Assembly (NCBI RefSeq): GCF_036370855.1
Contig: NC_088098.1
Span: 36,893,981 to 36,957,980 of the forward strand
Length of the DNA: 64,000 nucleotides
Direction: 5' to 3'
DNA from: Dromaius novaehollandiae
Taxonomy: Eukaryota > Chordata > Aves > Casuariiformes > Dromaiidae
Shown: one piece after another, positions 24,111 through 37,012 of the stretch
How positions within the stretch are numbered: the stretch's first letter is position 1
Layout of the letters: each line of letters opens with the position of its first letter
Notes under the pieces: generated by a model
The model's database searches: none
Told to the model about the DNA's origin: nothing
Seen by the model: only the letters and a program-made list of their open reading frames with translations
Position numbers and translations under genes: made by a program

Positions 24111-25779
24111 CTAGCACCTTTTTTGAGCATGATTATATAGAAAAGTTTAGCTACAAAATGTAAGTATTAAAACTGAAGATCAAAATTATCCAGTCTTTTA
24201 TAACAAACAAACAAACAAATCAAAATTTTCTATGGTATTTAAACAGATGTCTTCAGTGAGTGGGTAGCTCATATTTTCCTCCTCGATGTCGAGTATTTGT
24301 ACACAGTTATACTGCATGATACATGATTTTAAAATGCTGGAAAGCTGTCATACACTACACTTGTTTTCACTGGGTGAACAACTATGCCAGAGCTTTTGAT
24401 CAAACACTGTGCAACAGTCACACAAATAGAAAAAGATTTGCTATCAACACTCACGCTTATTGTAAGTATTATCTTCTTACTCAATTATCTGCTTCCTCTC
24501 TGATTATTAGGCTTGTATCTACTGACTTTATTGACATAAGTAACCTTAATTTTATTTCTATAATCCCGATAGAGCTACTAAAAATGGTTGTGACTAGGTT
24601 TACTCCTACTTATGCAACACTGCAGAATCATTTGCTAATTCTAATCAGCCATATTTTTGCAACTCTATTGAAGAATATAGAATTACATGGAAAACATTAA
24701 TAGCCTAATTTATCCTCCACAACCTTTTATAAATGGTGAGAAAATGTAGTAAGGAAAGGTCTCATTTTCATTACTTGCTCTCACAGGGTATTTGCAGCAC
24801 TGGCAGCTTGCACAACACATTTTTTTCCCCTATAAACTGAGCTCTTTTATTTTTTGAATTGCTGAGACTCAGCAAACATGGAACCTCGTGATATCAGTTT
24901 TATTCACTTTTCAGATTAAAACTAAGCTTCAACTGTTCTTGAAAATCCCTTCCCAACTCCATGGTTCATGAAGCACAAAGTGCCCCACTGTGCAAGCTGT
25001 GCCTTCGTGTACACCTGACCTACTACAGTTTTCTGCCCTATCTTCACAGCTCAAAGAAAATTACAGAAGATAAGTTCTGATACAGTCGAGTGGCTACAGG
25101 GTACTGAAAGCAACATTAAATAAATGAACCATTGTTAGCTATCAATTTGACTCTCTGCCAACCAGCTAAATGAATCACTTTGAAAAATTAAACAAAAATG
25201 GGTTTAATTTGACACGACTGTTGTTTAACTTTCCGCTTTTTTGTTTTAGTAGGGACCCAATTCTGGTTCCATGCCATGCCAGCCAGAGAATAAGCACCAC
25301 ATATCTGTCCGTTGCCAACCCCTAACTAATGCATCAAACCCTTTTATTTTTAACTTCTATTGCTTGCTATTAGAAATGTGTAGTACAGACCCATTAGTCT
25401 ACAAAGAAGCCTCTGGATATTTCACAAATAAAACTTTTCCATCCTCTTAAAATGTTTAGCTGATTTTCTTTGCCCTTTATGTAGTAAATAAGCCCAGAGG
25501 GATATGGAACATATATAGCTCAACAATTTCAGTTCATTTAGCAGTTTATATGTGCCCTTCAATCTTTTGGAAAAGGCAAAGGCAGGAGAGAGAAAGCTGT
25601 TACAATAAAACATTTTATATAGTGAATTTGGCTTGGTTGTACAACATGTTAATGTTGGAATAAATCATTAGTTTGGCAAGTAAAGTTAGCAAGAGGCCTG
25701 CTGTCTGACCATTTACAGTTATGTGTTTCTCCTCTTCAATAGGTTTGTCTGCTCTGTAATGCTACTTACAAAAAATACT

Positions 25780-25873
25780 CTGGGCCAAATTGTTCACCCT
25801 GTTACAGCATGCAACCGCATTCGCATTAATTCAATAATACTGATGTAACCATGGCAGAAGAATTTGCCCTTTA
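25780..25873. repeat. Ancient sauropsid palindromic repeat fragment
   Basis: It begins CTGGGCCAAATTGTTCACCC and ends AAGAATTTGCCC, so its termini are roughly inverted copies. The inner part GTTACAGC...GATGTAAC is also inverted. This is the GGCCAAATTCTGC-type old hairpin repeat common in sauropsid genomes. It is diverged and short. Confidence 0.45.
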
Positions 25874-28800
25874 CATTTATACACCACCTTTCATCTGAGG
25901 ATATGAAGGAACAAGCCTTACCCAAACCAAATCCTGAGATCCAAATACTGCCAGACTTCACAAAAATACAGAGCCAGTCTTTTCAGCCACATCCATTTCT
26001 CGTCCACATTGCATGCACATCTGCCCTAAATCAAGAGGTGCAAACTAGTAATACCACTCCCTGCACAGAATGGGAACCTGAAGAGAACTTCGAGAAGTAT
26101 TAAAATCTGTTATTGTTTCAAAATCAGCTTCTAGTTTAAAGACACATGACTGTGATTCTAGAGAGCATAAACCTGAAACAGTTCTGCATATTCTATTTTC
26201 TGCTTAGTACAAACCCAGTTGCATCAATAGTTTTTTACATGAAAGAAGAAAAGAAATTACTATCTAAGGAGCTTGAAAACTTAGTTTAGCAGGGTCTGCA
26301 GAAAGGACTAAGCAAAATAAACTATGGCTGTGATACGCATTACTTCATGTGTTATAATCACCACAGAAGAACACCATTTAAAGTGATATATTTCCTTCAG
26401 TACTCAGAAACTGAAAACTGAAAAATACAAAATGTTCATCACTAAAGCAATGAAGAGTATTCACTGTCTAAGAAAAGACGCAGTAATGGTCATCTCTATT
26501 GATGTGGCCAAATAGCTTCCAATATAAGTCTCTTCAAAGCAAGTCCTTCACCTGCTTACAGACCATGGCTCTGCAAGATGCAGAACTCACCTTATTGCTG
26601 GGCTGCTGCAAAGACACCATGGCCTGATTGGACTTGTGGTGATGGAAATAGCAGGCACCACTGCTCTTCCCTCCCCAAAGAGGAGGAAAGGGGAGGCCAG
26701 TGAAGTTTAATATGACTTCATTCATGAGCAGATACTAAAATCACAGTTTTCCAAGTTACCAGTAATAGTATTTCTTTTAAAAAACTAAAACAGCAAAGAT
26801 GAACAAAAGATAGGAAATGGCTGGGTAGACATAAGTCTTGAATTGTCTTGAATTAGTTTTCCTCTTTGATTTCTCAAAACTACCAGGGTAGGGAGGGGGA
26901 GAAAGAATGATTAAACAGAAAATATGTGGCTGGGAAATTGAAATACCCCAGCCTTGGCACGAGACATCACCCCCTCTCTACACAGTACTGAGCTGTAGGG
27001 CAATTTTAGATGGGAGAGAAACAAGATTTCTAAAAGCTGCAGATCTGCTTATGTTGTCCTAAAATATAAGAATGACGCTAATGGGGCAGAGTCAGACTCT
27101 ATTTCATGGACCTCCCACTGAGTTCATACTCCATGCACTACACAAAGAGAAGAGTTCTACATGTTAGACTAAAATTAACTCTTCCCCTTCCTCCCTCAAA
27201 ATGTGCTGTGCATGATGCTGCTTTGGGCCTGGAAATCCAGTTTCCTCAGCTGCCATCAACACCAATGGCCAGACCACAAGAACCAGTACAACCCACCTAT
27301 AGCAGCTTTTCCATCATCAGTCTTGCAAGCTGGGCAGCCTTTCTAGCAAAAGGATTGCCTGTCACAGGATTTATGTGTTCAGATTTGCCAAGCAGAGCTG
27401 GCTTCTCTGGCCCATAGTTTTATGGATATCCATCTGAGGAATCGTCTTGACAGACTGACCTCTATGCTTAGGTAAATTTTAAATTGGGGTTAGAAATGAA
27501 TTGGTGGCAAACAGTTTCAACATCAGACATGCCCTTCTCAGAATGAGTCACTAAAAATAGGCAACCCATCTATCACTGTCTCTTTTATGCCTCAGATCTC
27601 TATTCCCCTACCACTTCTATGTTACAGGCTGAAATTCTTCATTGAATATTTACCAACAGGCAACATAAACATTTTTATTTTCTGTGGCCAAAAGTTTTAT
27701 AAAATAAATCTGAGCTGTAAGCTCCTAAACTCAAAATTAGCTACTTCCATGTTTTCAGAAGTGTTTAGCATCTGAGAGCAACAAAAAAGGTCAGTAATAG
27801 CTGTTGGGTGTTTAACGCTTTAATGCACTTGACAGACTAACACTAGGGTCTCTGTTTTGAAAGGAAGGAGAGATTTATAAGTCTTTTTAAAACAAGAATA
27901 TTATTTGCAAGTTGTTGAATGTAACACTTTTCTCCATTTTAATAACTATCCATATAATTTTGAATAGTAGTAATGTAATTGTTAGTTGAAGTTTCCCCTG
28001 AGAAAATATAGAACTATTGTATTCAACTTTTAGAACCATTCTTTTAACAAAAGAAGTATATGTACACAGCTTCTAGGTCAACATTCTTCAAAAGAAAGTC
28101 CCTGTGTATTTTTCTAACAACTGCCCATTCTTTCCACTGCATTCCCATTTTGTGCGCTAAGAAGTGAGGATTTTGTGGTGTTTGAGACTAATGAGCTTTG
28201 CAAAATCTAATTAATATGCACAGAAACAGACATGTTACAATCTATTAACTTATCATTTACCTTTCAAAAGCAATGAGACCTCCACAAAATCATACCAAAG
28301 AAACAAACCCCACAACACCCTTTGCATGGGGTACGTGAACCCTAAGAGTGGGGAGAGCAGAAAAAAGTTACATTCCAGATCTCTAGGGACCATCATGAGC
28401 CTCAAATATCTTGTTTGTTCAAAAGTGAAAAAAGCCAGCACATGCCTTAATATAGAGTCCGAGGAAGACAGGAGTACCATCTTTTCCTCAAGCACTGCAT
28501 ACAATAGCAGACTTGAACACAGGCACTAGCATTCTCTAAAGCCTTTGGTTGGTATCTAGGAAGGATGCAGCCATTTAAGACAGGACTGAAGAAGAACTGA
28601 AGTGCTTAGACCAGAACTGGGAACCAAATAAGACTCCTAAGCTTTTGCCTAATCTTGAAAGTACTTGAATTCCTCCAATACAAATCTGTTTGATTCAGTG
28701 CTTTCTCTGCCCTTAGAGTTATGCCTTGCACAGATTACATCTGTGCCCATTACTAGTTTAGTTTTGGTCAGGATCCAGAAAACACATGTTCCACAAGTTA

Positions 28801-31800
28801 AATCTCTGAAGAACTGAATGCAACAGACATTGAGAGACACACAACACACATTGATGAGATTGGATTTTCTAAAAACAGCAATTGTGAGCCGTCAAGTTTA
28901 TTTTTTTAAGGTCCAGATGTGGGATTACCCCATTTTTACAGAAGGTTTTACAGCATTTGCCTAGAAAGTGAGAAATGCAAATTCAATAGCTTAATGACAT
29001 ATTTAGAGAGGACTCAACTTCCCACCTCAGGAGCTGTTGGCTAATACAGAGGCTGCCATGTGGAAAAGTTCAATAGGTATATGGCAATTTACCAGGACAC
29101 AGTATATTTCTGAACCATAGCAATACAGACCACTTGTCAACCAGGTGGGGTATCCTGGATATTGGTGTTTGCTCCTGAGGCTGGAATAGGAACAGAAATC
29201 AAGAATCATCACTATGAAGTATGGAGGGACAGAAACAGGCTGCTTCTTGGTCTTTCTGTATCAATGAATTTTGAATGCTTTTTTGTGTGTTGTCACAACC
29301 TCAACAGCATGGCTGGGGTATAATTTAAAGCCATGTCTTGGGAAGTAAGAAACGAGCATTTGCTCTCCTTGGTTATTTGGGACTCCTGAATCTGAGTAAA
29401 TGCCCCTCTCACATCACATCTCAATGTGGAACAACACCCAGGTCTGCACAATGGCCACTCCGGCACTCTGAGAGAATCCAGCTGATGTGCACAGTACAAA
29501 AATGGAGTCTCAGTGTTCTATGGCCAAACTGTTCTGATTGTCAAGGAACCAAAACTGCAGTCTCCACCTCAGAGTACACTGCCAGCATTCAGATATGCCC
29601 CTCAGGCCAATGGCACTGATTCCAGGTCTTCTGAGTCCTCAGATTGTTAGTCCTGAAACTGTTAGTCTATTTAGAGAAACAGATGGCTGTGGTATTATCA
29701 GCAAACATAAAACAAAAGGAATACACTGAGCTCTGCTTTCAATTGCTGGAGGAATCTCCCCAGAAGAGGATTCTGCTCCAGGGATCCAGAATAAACAGAC
29801 ACACCTTTTGAAGCCCTGAGTCAGATTCACTGCCTGAACAGAGAACTGAGATTCCCAGCATGTCCATCTGGCTGTCTGTAGGAAGATCCCTGTGCAGGCC
29901 ACTTGCAGATTTTTTTGGTGCATTTACTGTCCCCACACACAGCACACCAAACACTAGCATCTAACACAGGGTATAGGATTCCAGTCTAGGGGCATGGTGC
30001 CTGATTTTTAGACATCTGAAGTTCTTTAGTGCGTCTAGTCCTTAGGCTCTGAACTCGACAAATCACCCAGCTCTGTTACAGAACCACAGCAGTTTTACAG
30101 CCTGCCATGTTCAAAACCAGTCTCCTTAAATAACAGGCTGTGAATAAATTCTATGCTCTTCTTTTTTAGGCTTAAGCTTGGTAGTGTCTCCAGTATTTTG
30201 TGAGGCTTCTGAAGTGGCACCTGTACCTTATATTTGTACCGGTCTAATCAAATATGTGATTTTAAACCAATGTTGTTAAACAAGTATAAGAAGCACTGCA
30301 AACATTGTTATTTCAGGTCAGTTAGTCAGGAACTTATCTAATACTTAAATTAAAGGAACTATGTCCTCACAGGGTGTTTAATTTAAATCTATTTAAAAAT
30401 TAAGTTAAACTGACGCAACTTACTTCAGCAGGCAAAGCCAGGGCATGCTACCCTGCCTTTGTTCGGTGTATGCAGACCCCTCCAAAGGGAGCACATGGCA
30501 TAAGTTCCGAGGTATGAGAAAAGTTCCTTCCATATAATCCTACATTAACTTGCAAAAAGGCCAGCCTGTGTTGGTTACTGCAATTCTGTCTAAGTGTTTT
30601 GTACAAACTGTTGCCTCTAATGCTCAGTCTCATTGCTCCAAATCCTTATTCTGCTTGAGCAATGTCCATGCACAGGTTTGGTGCAACAGCTGTATTTCAC
30701 CTATCATGCGGAATTCTTCATGGCATCACTGGCAGACCTCACGGGAGATCTAGAGCCATATACAGCTCTTACACTTAGCTCTAGGAAAGATCACTTGTTG
30801 CTTTGTTCCTAGGAAAGTCTTTCCATAGAAAGCCAGCACATGCCAGAGAGCTGGAGCAAAGCTGAGTATCTTTGTTTCTTATAGTTTCTAAAAACCAAAG
30901 AGTAGGCTTGCTATACGAGGAGGGAAGTGAACTAAGGTAGGTATGGCAGAAGCTGCCTGTCTTCTTCCATCTGTCCCCAGTTACCTATATGAGCACGAGC
31001 TAAAACCCAGATTCTAAGATGAGTATTTAGGGATGAAAAATCTGGTAACTCTCTAACTAAAACTTAATTTATGCTTCATGTATGGAGTTAGGAGGCTTTT
31101 GCAAAACCTCTTGCCTGGCCTTGGACAATTCTGAAGTATTTTTGTTGGGCCCCAAACCGTGTAAACTAGCCACCACTAACAGCTTCCTTCTGTGAGACAC
31201 ACTGTTTCAAACTGCAGCAAAACTCAAAGGCTAAGTCCAAAATAAATAGCTCCCATAAAAACAAATTGATAAATAGCTCCCCTGTAATCACATAATTAGC
31301 AGTACAATGTGTTAACCACTTTTGTGAAAGCAATTTAAACGCTCACCATTCACATTGTCAAAAATATCATTGACCCAGCTGCTTAAAAACAATTGATGAA
31401 ATGCATGTTGGTCTCTACCATGGTTATTAATGCTGGGGCAGGTCTTTCTGTGCACAGAAAGCACCAGACCCTTCATCAATACCCATCTGCACTGTGCTTG
31501 CTTATTCTTTTTTAAGAAAATTTTGGAGGTTGGGCCATATCTGGCCTACTTATTTACCTCTGGGCATTGAATCTATTAGCCAAACTTCCTACATACTGAA
31601 TAGCAGTAGCTATTAGGAAAATTGCATCTCAAGACTCAAGAAAGAAACACTGAACAGTGAGAATCTGGAGAAGAAGACTTCCATGATACATTCCCTTTAT
31701 ACAAAATATAATTCGGGCTATAGGTAGGATGCAGAATCTAACCCTTTACTTGATTGCCGGACAAGTGGATCTCTGCAATATCAAGAAAATGCAAAGACAT

Positions 31801-34800
31801 TCCAAACTGTATTGCTGCACTCAGCAGCAGATAGTTCACTGCAGAAATCCTGCAAGCTCTTCTCTGTGCATGCTTATGTTGGAGATCTCTGATTGCTAGT
31901 CCAGCCCACAGTGCGCACTAATGGCCCAGGAAGGCATCTTAGTGAACATGTGTATTGCTGATGATGGATCTTGTACTATCTGCAGAGACAAGGCAAGACT
32001 GGGCCTGTGATCAAGCATACAGTGCAGATCTACATTAATTTACCGCATTGTTTTTGAGCATTGGTTCCAAAGACATATTAGACAGCAAATGGTGAGTATT
32101 TAAATGTTTTTCACAACAATGGGTTTCACAAACATTTTGTGACATGAATTCTGTTCCTTTACTCCAATCACAGTGTCTTATGTAGAAAGCCTGTTTGGGT
32201 GGCAGGGCACACTGATACAGAGTTTGCAAGCAGTGAGTTAGCACAAACGCATAAGAATTCATATAGAAAGTTGCCCCCCAAAAATGGGCCTTCTGTGTCA
32301 TGGCTCATTGGCAGTCATGCCAGGTGAGAAATTCAACAAGACTGGCAATACTGTTTTCAGAAGTTCTAATGAGTAATGGTTTGAGACTGGAATGCAAAAG
32401 ATCAAGGTTTATTTTCAGCTCTGCACAAGTTTTTGTACAGACTTTGGGCTAGATGCATAGGAACGCACATGACAACCCCCTACCTCTACAAGTACAGTAA
32501 CTCAACAACAGCTGAAAAGGAACTGTGAGAATGTCTTGTTTGCTATATAGAAAGGCTTAACTTCTTATCAACACAAAGTTAAGAAATTACAAGCTATTTG
32601 CAAGCCAAACACATGAAGAGGATCTGTGTTATTAGGTTTTATCCCAGTAAAAATTGTCTAAGCAGCTGCAAATGTGGTGAGTGAAATGTACGAAATGAGG
32701 AGGCTTTCTTTAAGAACTCACTGTCAAATACATATAATATTTTCTTTTCCTGAATTGCAGCAATATGATCAAAACAGATGCCTTAAAACATCCACTTCAT
32801 CCCCAAAATCATAGATTCCAAATATTCCCTGGCAAGTCAAATAATTTAGAAAGTAAGTGAGAAACGGATTCAAAACGCTTGATGTCTAAAGCTTTAGTAA
32901 CACAATTATCATACGTAGTAGTACATGAAATGCCTACAGTTGAGTTATTCACTCCCTAAAGGCTTTCACATGAACACCTGAAAAAAATTATAGAGATAGA
33001 TTCTTATATTTGCAAAACAAGTAAAATCCAGGGTAACAAAAGGGATTTTAAGGAAATTTTCCACCCTTCATTAGGAAACAGAGATCAGGCTGATTAGATC
33101 TAAGTATGATTAGGTCTAAATTAATGTTGGAATTCAATCAATAGAAGCAAATGCCCTCATTTTAATTTAATTCAAGATCATCACCATGATGGCAAAATTT
33201 CTGCATCATTATAAAAGGTCTAGGTCCTATGTGTGAAAACAGTTTTCCACTTGCCTGCTGTTGAACTGTTAATTATAGGATAACATTTCCCAATGTAAAA
33301 CATTCCTTGGGATATATGAGGAGGTGAATATGGAGTAACTTTGATGGGCAAATCTCCTAACAGAGGCTGAGCTTCCGTTATTAAAAACTCTATTACACTT
33401 GTGAAAGGTACCTGCAGAAAATGAAGCAACTGGTTCAGAAATGTCTGCCTGCAACTGTAACTCTGAGACATGCATCAAATCCACTAGTTTGAAGAGAAGC
33501 TAATGCCCATACTGCTCACTATTTCACTACTGATGCATATACAAAGGAAAAAGTACATTAGTAGGTATCCTTATCCCAGTGTTTCTGAGAGTAAGCAGTC
33601 AAGAAAGGTACGTAATATGGATAAACTGGGAGAAGCCCTCAAGTGTTTGACCTTCCAAGTGCATAGAAAGGTGATGGGTTTGATTGGTTTCATTTTGAAA
33701 GTGGGCTCAGCTTCTAAAAGATTGAGAAGTACTGTTACAGGAAGATGTAATAATTACAGCAGATATCAAACAGCAACAAACTACTGCACCCAAAATGCCT
33801 GACATGCTAGTAAAAGGTGTGCAGCCCATGCCTATCATTCTAAATTTTCAATTTTCAAGTCTCTGCCCCCTAGGTTTAAAAGATTCTTTATTAATAAACC
33901 ATCTTTATTTATTGTCTTCAATCCAAATGTCATTTAACAACAGTTTGACCTAGATGAGCTGTTCCCAAGCTTTTCTGTCAGCACACCTAGTTTCAGGCCC
34001 AGAACCCCACTTCTGGCTCATGAACTTCTCATGAATGCTGCAGCCCCCTTATCTGGGAAACACTAACCTTGATTATAAAACTCACAGAAGAATGACCACA
34101 AATGTCACCACTTTCAGAAATAAATGGCTTAGCTGATATACCTTTCACTCTGAGTTGTCCATGTAAACCCAGAGCTCTGTCACACTCACACACACATACA
34201 CAAATGTCCATTCAGACAGACTATAATCAAGCTACTTTTTCAACAGCCTGTAAAAGAAGGAAAAAAAGAGAAGCTTATAATGTTATACCTATTTCTATTT
34301 TTAAATACTCAGGAAAAATTCAGATACTTCAGAAACGGGCCAGTTCCTAGATGGACCATACAAATAATTGTGTGAAGAATCACATCCAGGGCAACAGCTG
34401 CAGGGTTTGATGTCTACATAAAACAGTATTCTGGCACAGACAGCTCCTATGATAGACTTGGAACCAGACAAATTTTCAATTTTCAAGAAAACAGCAAGCC
34501 AAAACTATTAAAGAATAGGCATCACGTTGAAGCCAGTCATTCAGTCTCCACTAGTTCAAATGTTCTTCCATACTGAAAGGGCTTGGAAACCAAGCTGTAC
34601 AGAAGAATGCCATTTAGCATCAGTGACTAACATGAAAATAAAGACTGGAGCTGTAAGAGAAAATGCAAGAATGTGATGTAGGATCAGGGTTGCCAAATGG
34701 ACAATACATGCACTTTTACCAGAAAGACATCATACACTAAAATAGTTCTGGATTAATAGGAACCACTGAGGAGGCCGGAATTTGGGTTCTAGGAATTCAA

Positions 34801-35199
34801 CACGTAGATGAGTTCCATCCTACAATTGTTTTCACTAAGAACAACCCCTTTTCTAGAAGTGTATACTACTAAAAAGAAGAAGCACTTCAAAAGACTATTA
34901 CCTGATTGCTGGGTGTTAGCTCCTGTCCTGGATTTTCTAGTGCAAACACAGTAATTTCTGCCCAATGTAGAGAAGTGCAGCTGAGCACAGACCTAGACAC
35001 AGATGCTAAAGGCAAAACCGACCAATTGTTACCTCAAGCAGGTAATATTTCTACTCATTTGCTTTCCACTCATTTTCTCACTTTGAGCATACAGCTCCTT
35101 TCAGAAAAGTAGAATCAGAATCTACTGATGAGTGTTACGATTTTCACATTTTTAAGGGAAAACAAAAGTTAAATCCTTCCATGACACAGCTGCATAGGA

Positions 35200-35770
35200 C
35201 AGAGTAAAAATTGCAGAGTGTTGGGGGAGACATGAGGGGAAGGGGAGGCGATATACTTTCATTGTTTTGTTCCGGACATGGAGGAAGAAAGACAAGATGC
35301 AAGGGATGTGGTTTATTTTGGCTGCAGCTTTATTAACTCAACTCCTCTGGGAAATACCATCAATAACTTGTACAGTACAGGTCGTCATTCTTTCCATAAT
35401 CATTCCCACCTGCTGGAGAGCTGCAGCCCACCTCCCTTCTCCCACCACTCCTCCCCTCCCCACTCACACACCTCCACAGCTGGTCACCAGCCTGCTGCTG
35501 ACCACCATACCCCCTAAACGAGGATAAAGGGGCTGGAAGAGGGGATTGTCTCTTTGCTGTTACAGACTTTTGCAATTCCTACCCCGGCTCAGCTTCTTTC
35601 AGCTATACTTTTCTCTAAGTCCTCGTCCAGTTCCAGTTTATCAGACATCCAGATCTTCAAGGGACAAATACCTGTATTGCACATCTGCCTTAAGAAGGAG
35701 CCAGCAGTTAGCTCAGCTGCCTCCTCCATTCCTTTGCCCTGTTTCCCAGAAAATTAACAGTTTGTATTTG
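35200..35770. other. Locally GC-richer patch of unknown nature
   Basis: This patch differs in composition from its AT-rich surroundings and has overlapping open frames on both strands (35267-35527 plus, 35360-35575 minus). Read on the minus strand, a Gly/Ser-rich frame ending YGKNDDLYCTSY is followed shortly by AATAAAGCTGCAGCC. That arrangement resembles the 3' end of an mRNA, so a retrocopy or an unlisted repeat is possible. I do not recognise the protein, and no poly(A) tract follows. Confidence 0.25.
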
Positions 35771-36989
35771 CTGCTGTGCATAAAGCCCTTATGAAACTCT
35801 GTGTATATGGACTCAACAAAGTGCCTGAAGCAGAAATAAATGTCATTTATCCAGAATGCTAATTATCATGCTATTTAAGGTTACCATAACAATGTTACTT
35901 AGATCAATATTTGAAATTACCATTTTAAATAGCAAAGGAGCTGGTTTTCTACACTGGTCACTGTAAAAGTGAGAAGCATAGAACAACCTAATTTCTATAA
36001 TGTTATATATACATCAGATGACCTGTTGACGTCACTTTCCTGACTTTGCTCTTTAGCTCTAAGAATGGGTATGCTACCAGCAAAAGGAGAGAACTGAGGG
36101 CTTGGAATGAGTTTCACAAGAGCCAAGATTGCATCAAAATGAGGATGTGCCTGTTAACCATCTGCATACACAGTCAGTCCATTTGGTTGCTCATACATGA
36201 AGTTTATATGAAACCATGCATGTGCACATGCATACCTGCTTCTCATCTTCCCTGGCAGAAAGCTGGGCCCTCTGTGTGTAAATCACACTAGGAGGGTGAA
36301 GGATGCACAATGGGAAAAGAGAAGAGAATGCAACAAGAATTAACACTTCCATCAGAAGTCTGTTCTTCGATAGAACAACACAACATACCTTAAAATCATG
36401 CAAACAAAAGGTTTTTCTGATATAATGCCAACCAATCAGGTTAAAGGCATAAAAGTCTCAAAGGAAAATTCCGTCTGATATCAAATAGTAGGACTTGTAT
36501 TACATCTTAAAAAGCGATCAGTGCTAATTTTAAACTTCCGGTCTTGTAAGATTTTTTATTTGTTTTGGCAATGTAGCTACATTTTCTATGAATTATCAGT
36601 GAATGTAGAAAAGGCTTTCTAGGATCTTTGGTATAATACATGTATTTGATTGGAAATATTATCATATATATTTCTTAATCCATTAAAATGCAGTCGTATG
36701 CAGTAGGTATGCTATCACTGCCATGCCATTTTGGACAAGTCTCTCCCTTCTATGAACAGCAGCTAATGCAGACCCACTTACCCTCTCCCCCTTTCAAACT
36801 GATTCTCTTTTGATCTCTCTTATTAGCACAATAACTGAATTAAAATAATTAAAGTTGTATCAGTTGTAGATGCAATGTAAGACCAGAAACGGGTCTGTTC
36901 CCATGGACTTCAGAGAAAATGGGTTATAGGTATACATGACGCTGGCTCTAGGAATATATAATTAGGAGGACTTTGCATTTCACTTTTGG

Positions 36990-37012
36990 TTTTTTTTTTT
37001 TTTTTTTTTTTT
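36990..37012 (+). repeat. T23 homopolymer
   Basis: Uninterrupted run of 23 T. No retroposed body is recognisable next to it on the minus strand, so it is probably a simple repeat. Confidence 0.95.

Larger units (their letters stand above)
20478..24119 (-). mobile_element. CR1 LINE copy B, near full extent but internally deleted
   Basis: This minus-strand CR1 reaches from a 5' untranslated region (to about 24119) through ORF1 and ORF2 to the 3' terminal repeat at 20478. Full-length CR1 elements are about 4.5 kb, whereas this one is about 3.64 kb. Two internal deletions explain most of the loss. One near 22640-22652 fuses the ORF1 esterase directly to the middle of the ORF2 endonuclease. The other, at 20530/20531, joins the RT thumb region to the last 53 bp of the 3' UTR. 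Frameshifts and stops are spread through both ORFs, and every catalytic motif I can locate is mutated. Positions 20805-21997 are the inverted identical partner of copy A. The 5' boundary is approximate, and I found no convincing target-site duplication. Confidence 0.92.

Noticed and set aside
20478-24119. Endogenous retrovirus as the source of the RT sequence
   Set aside because: No long terminal repeats, protease or envelope-like sequence. The RT blocks, the esterase-bearing ORF1 and the ATTCTRTG-type 3' end are those of CR1.
24201-24217. Repeated AAAC units as a possible CRISPR-like or regulatory array
   Set aside because: It is a four-unit simple repeat in a eukaryotic genome, with no spacer structure.
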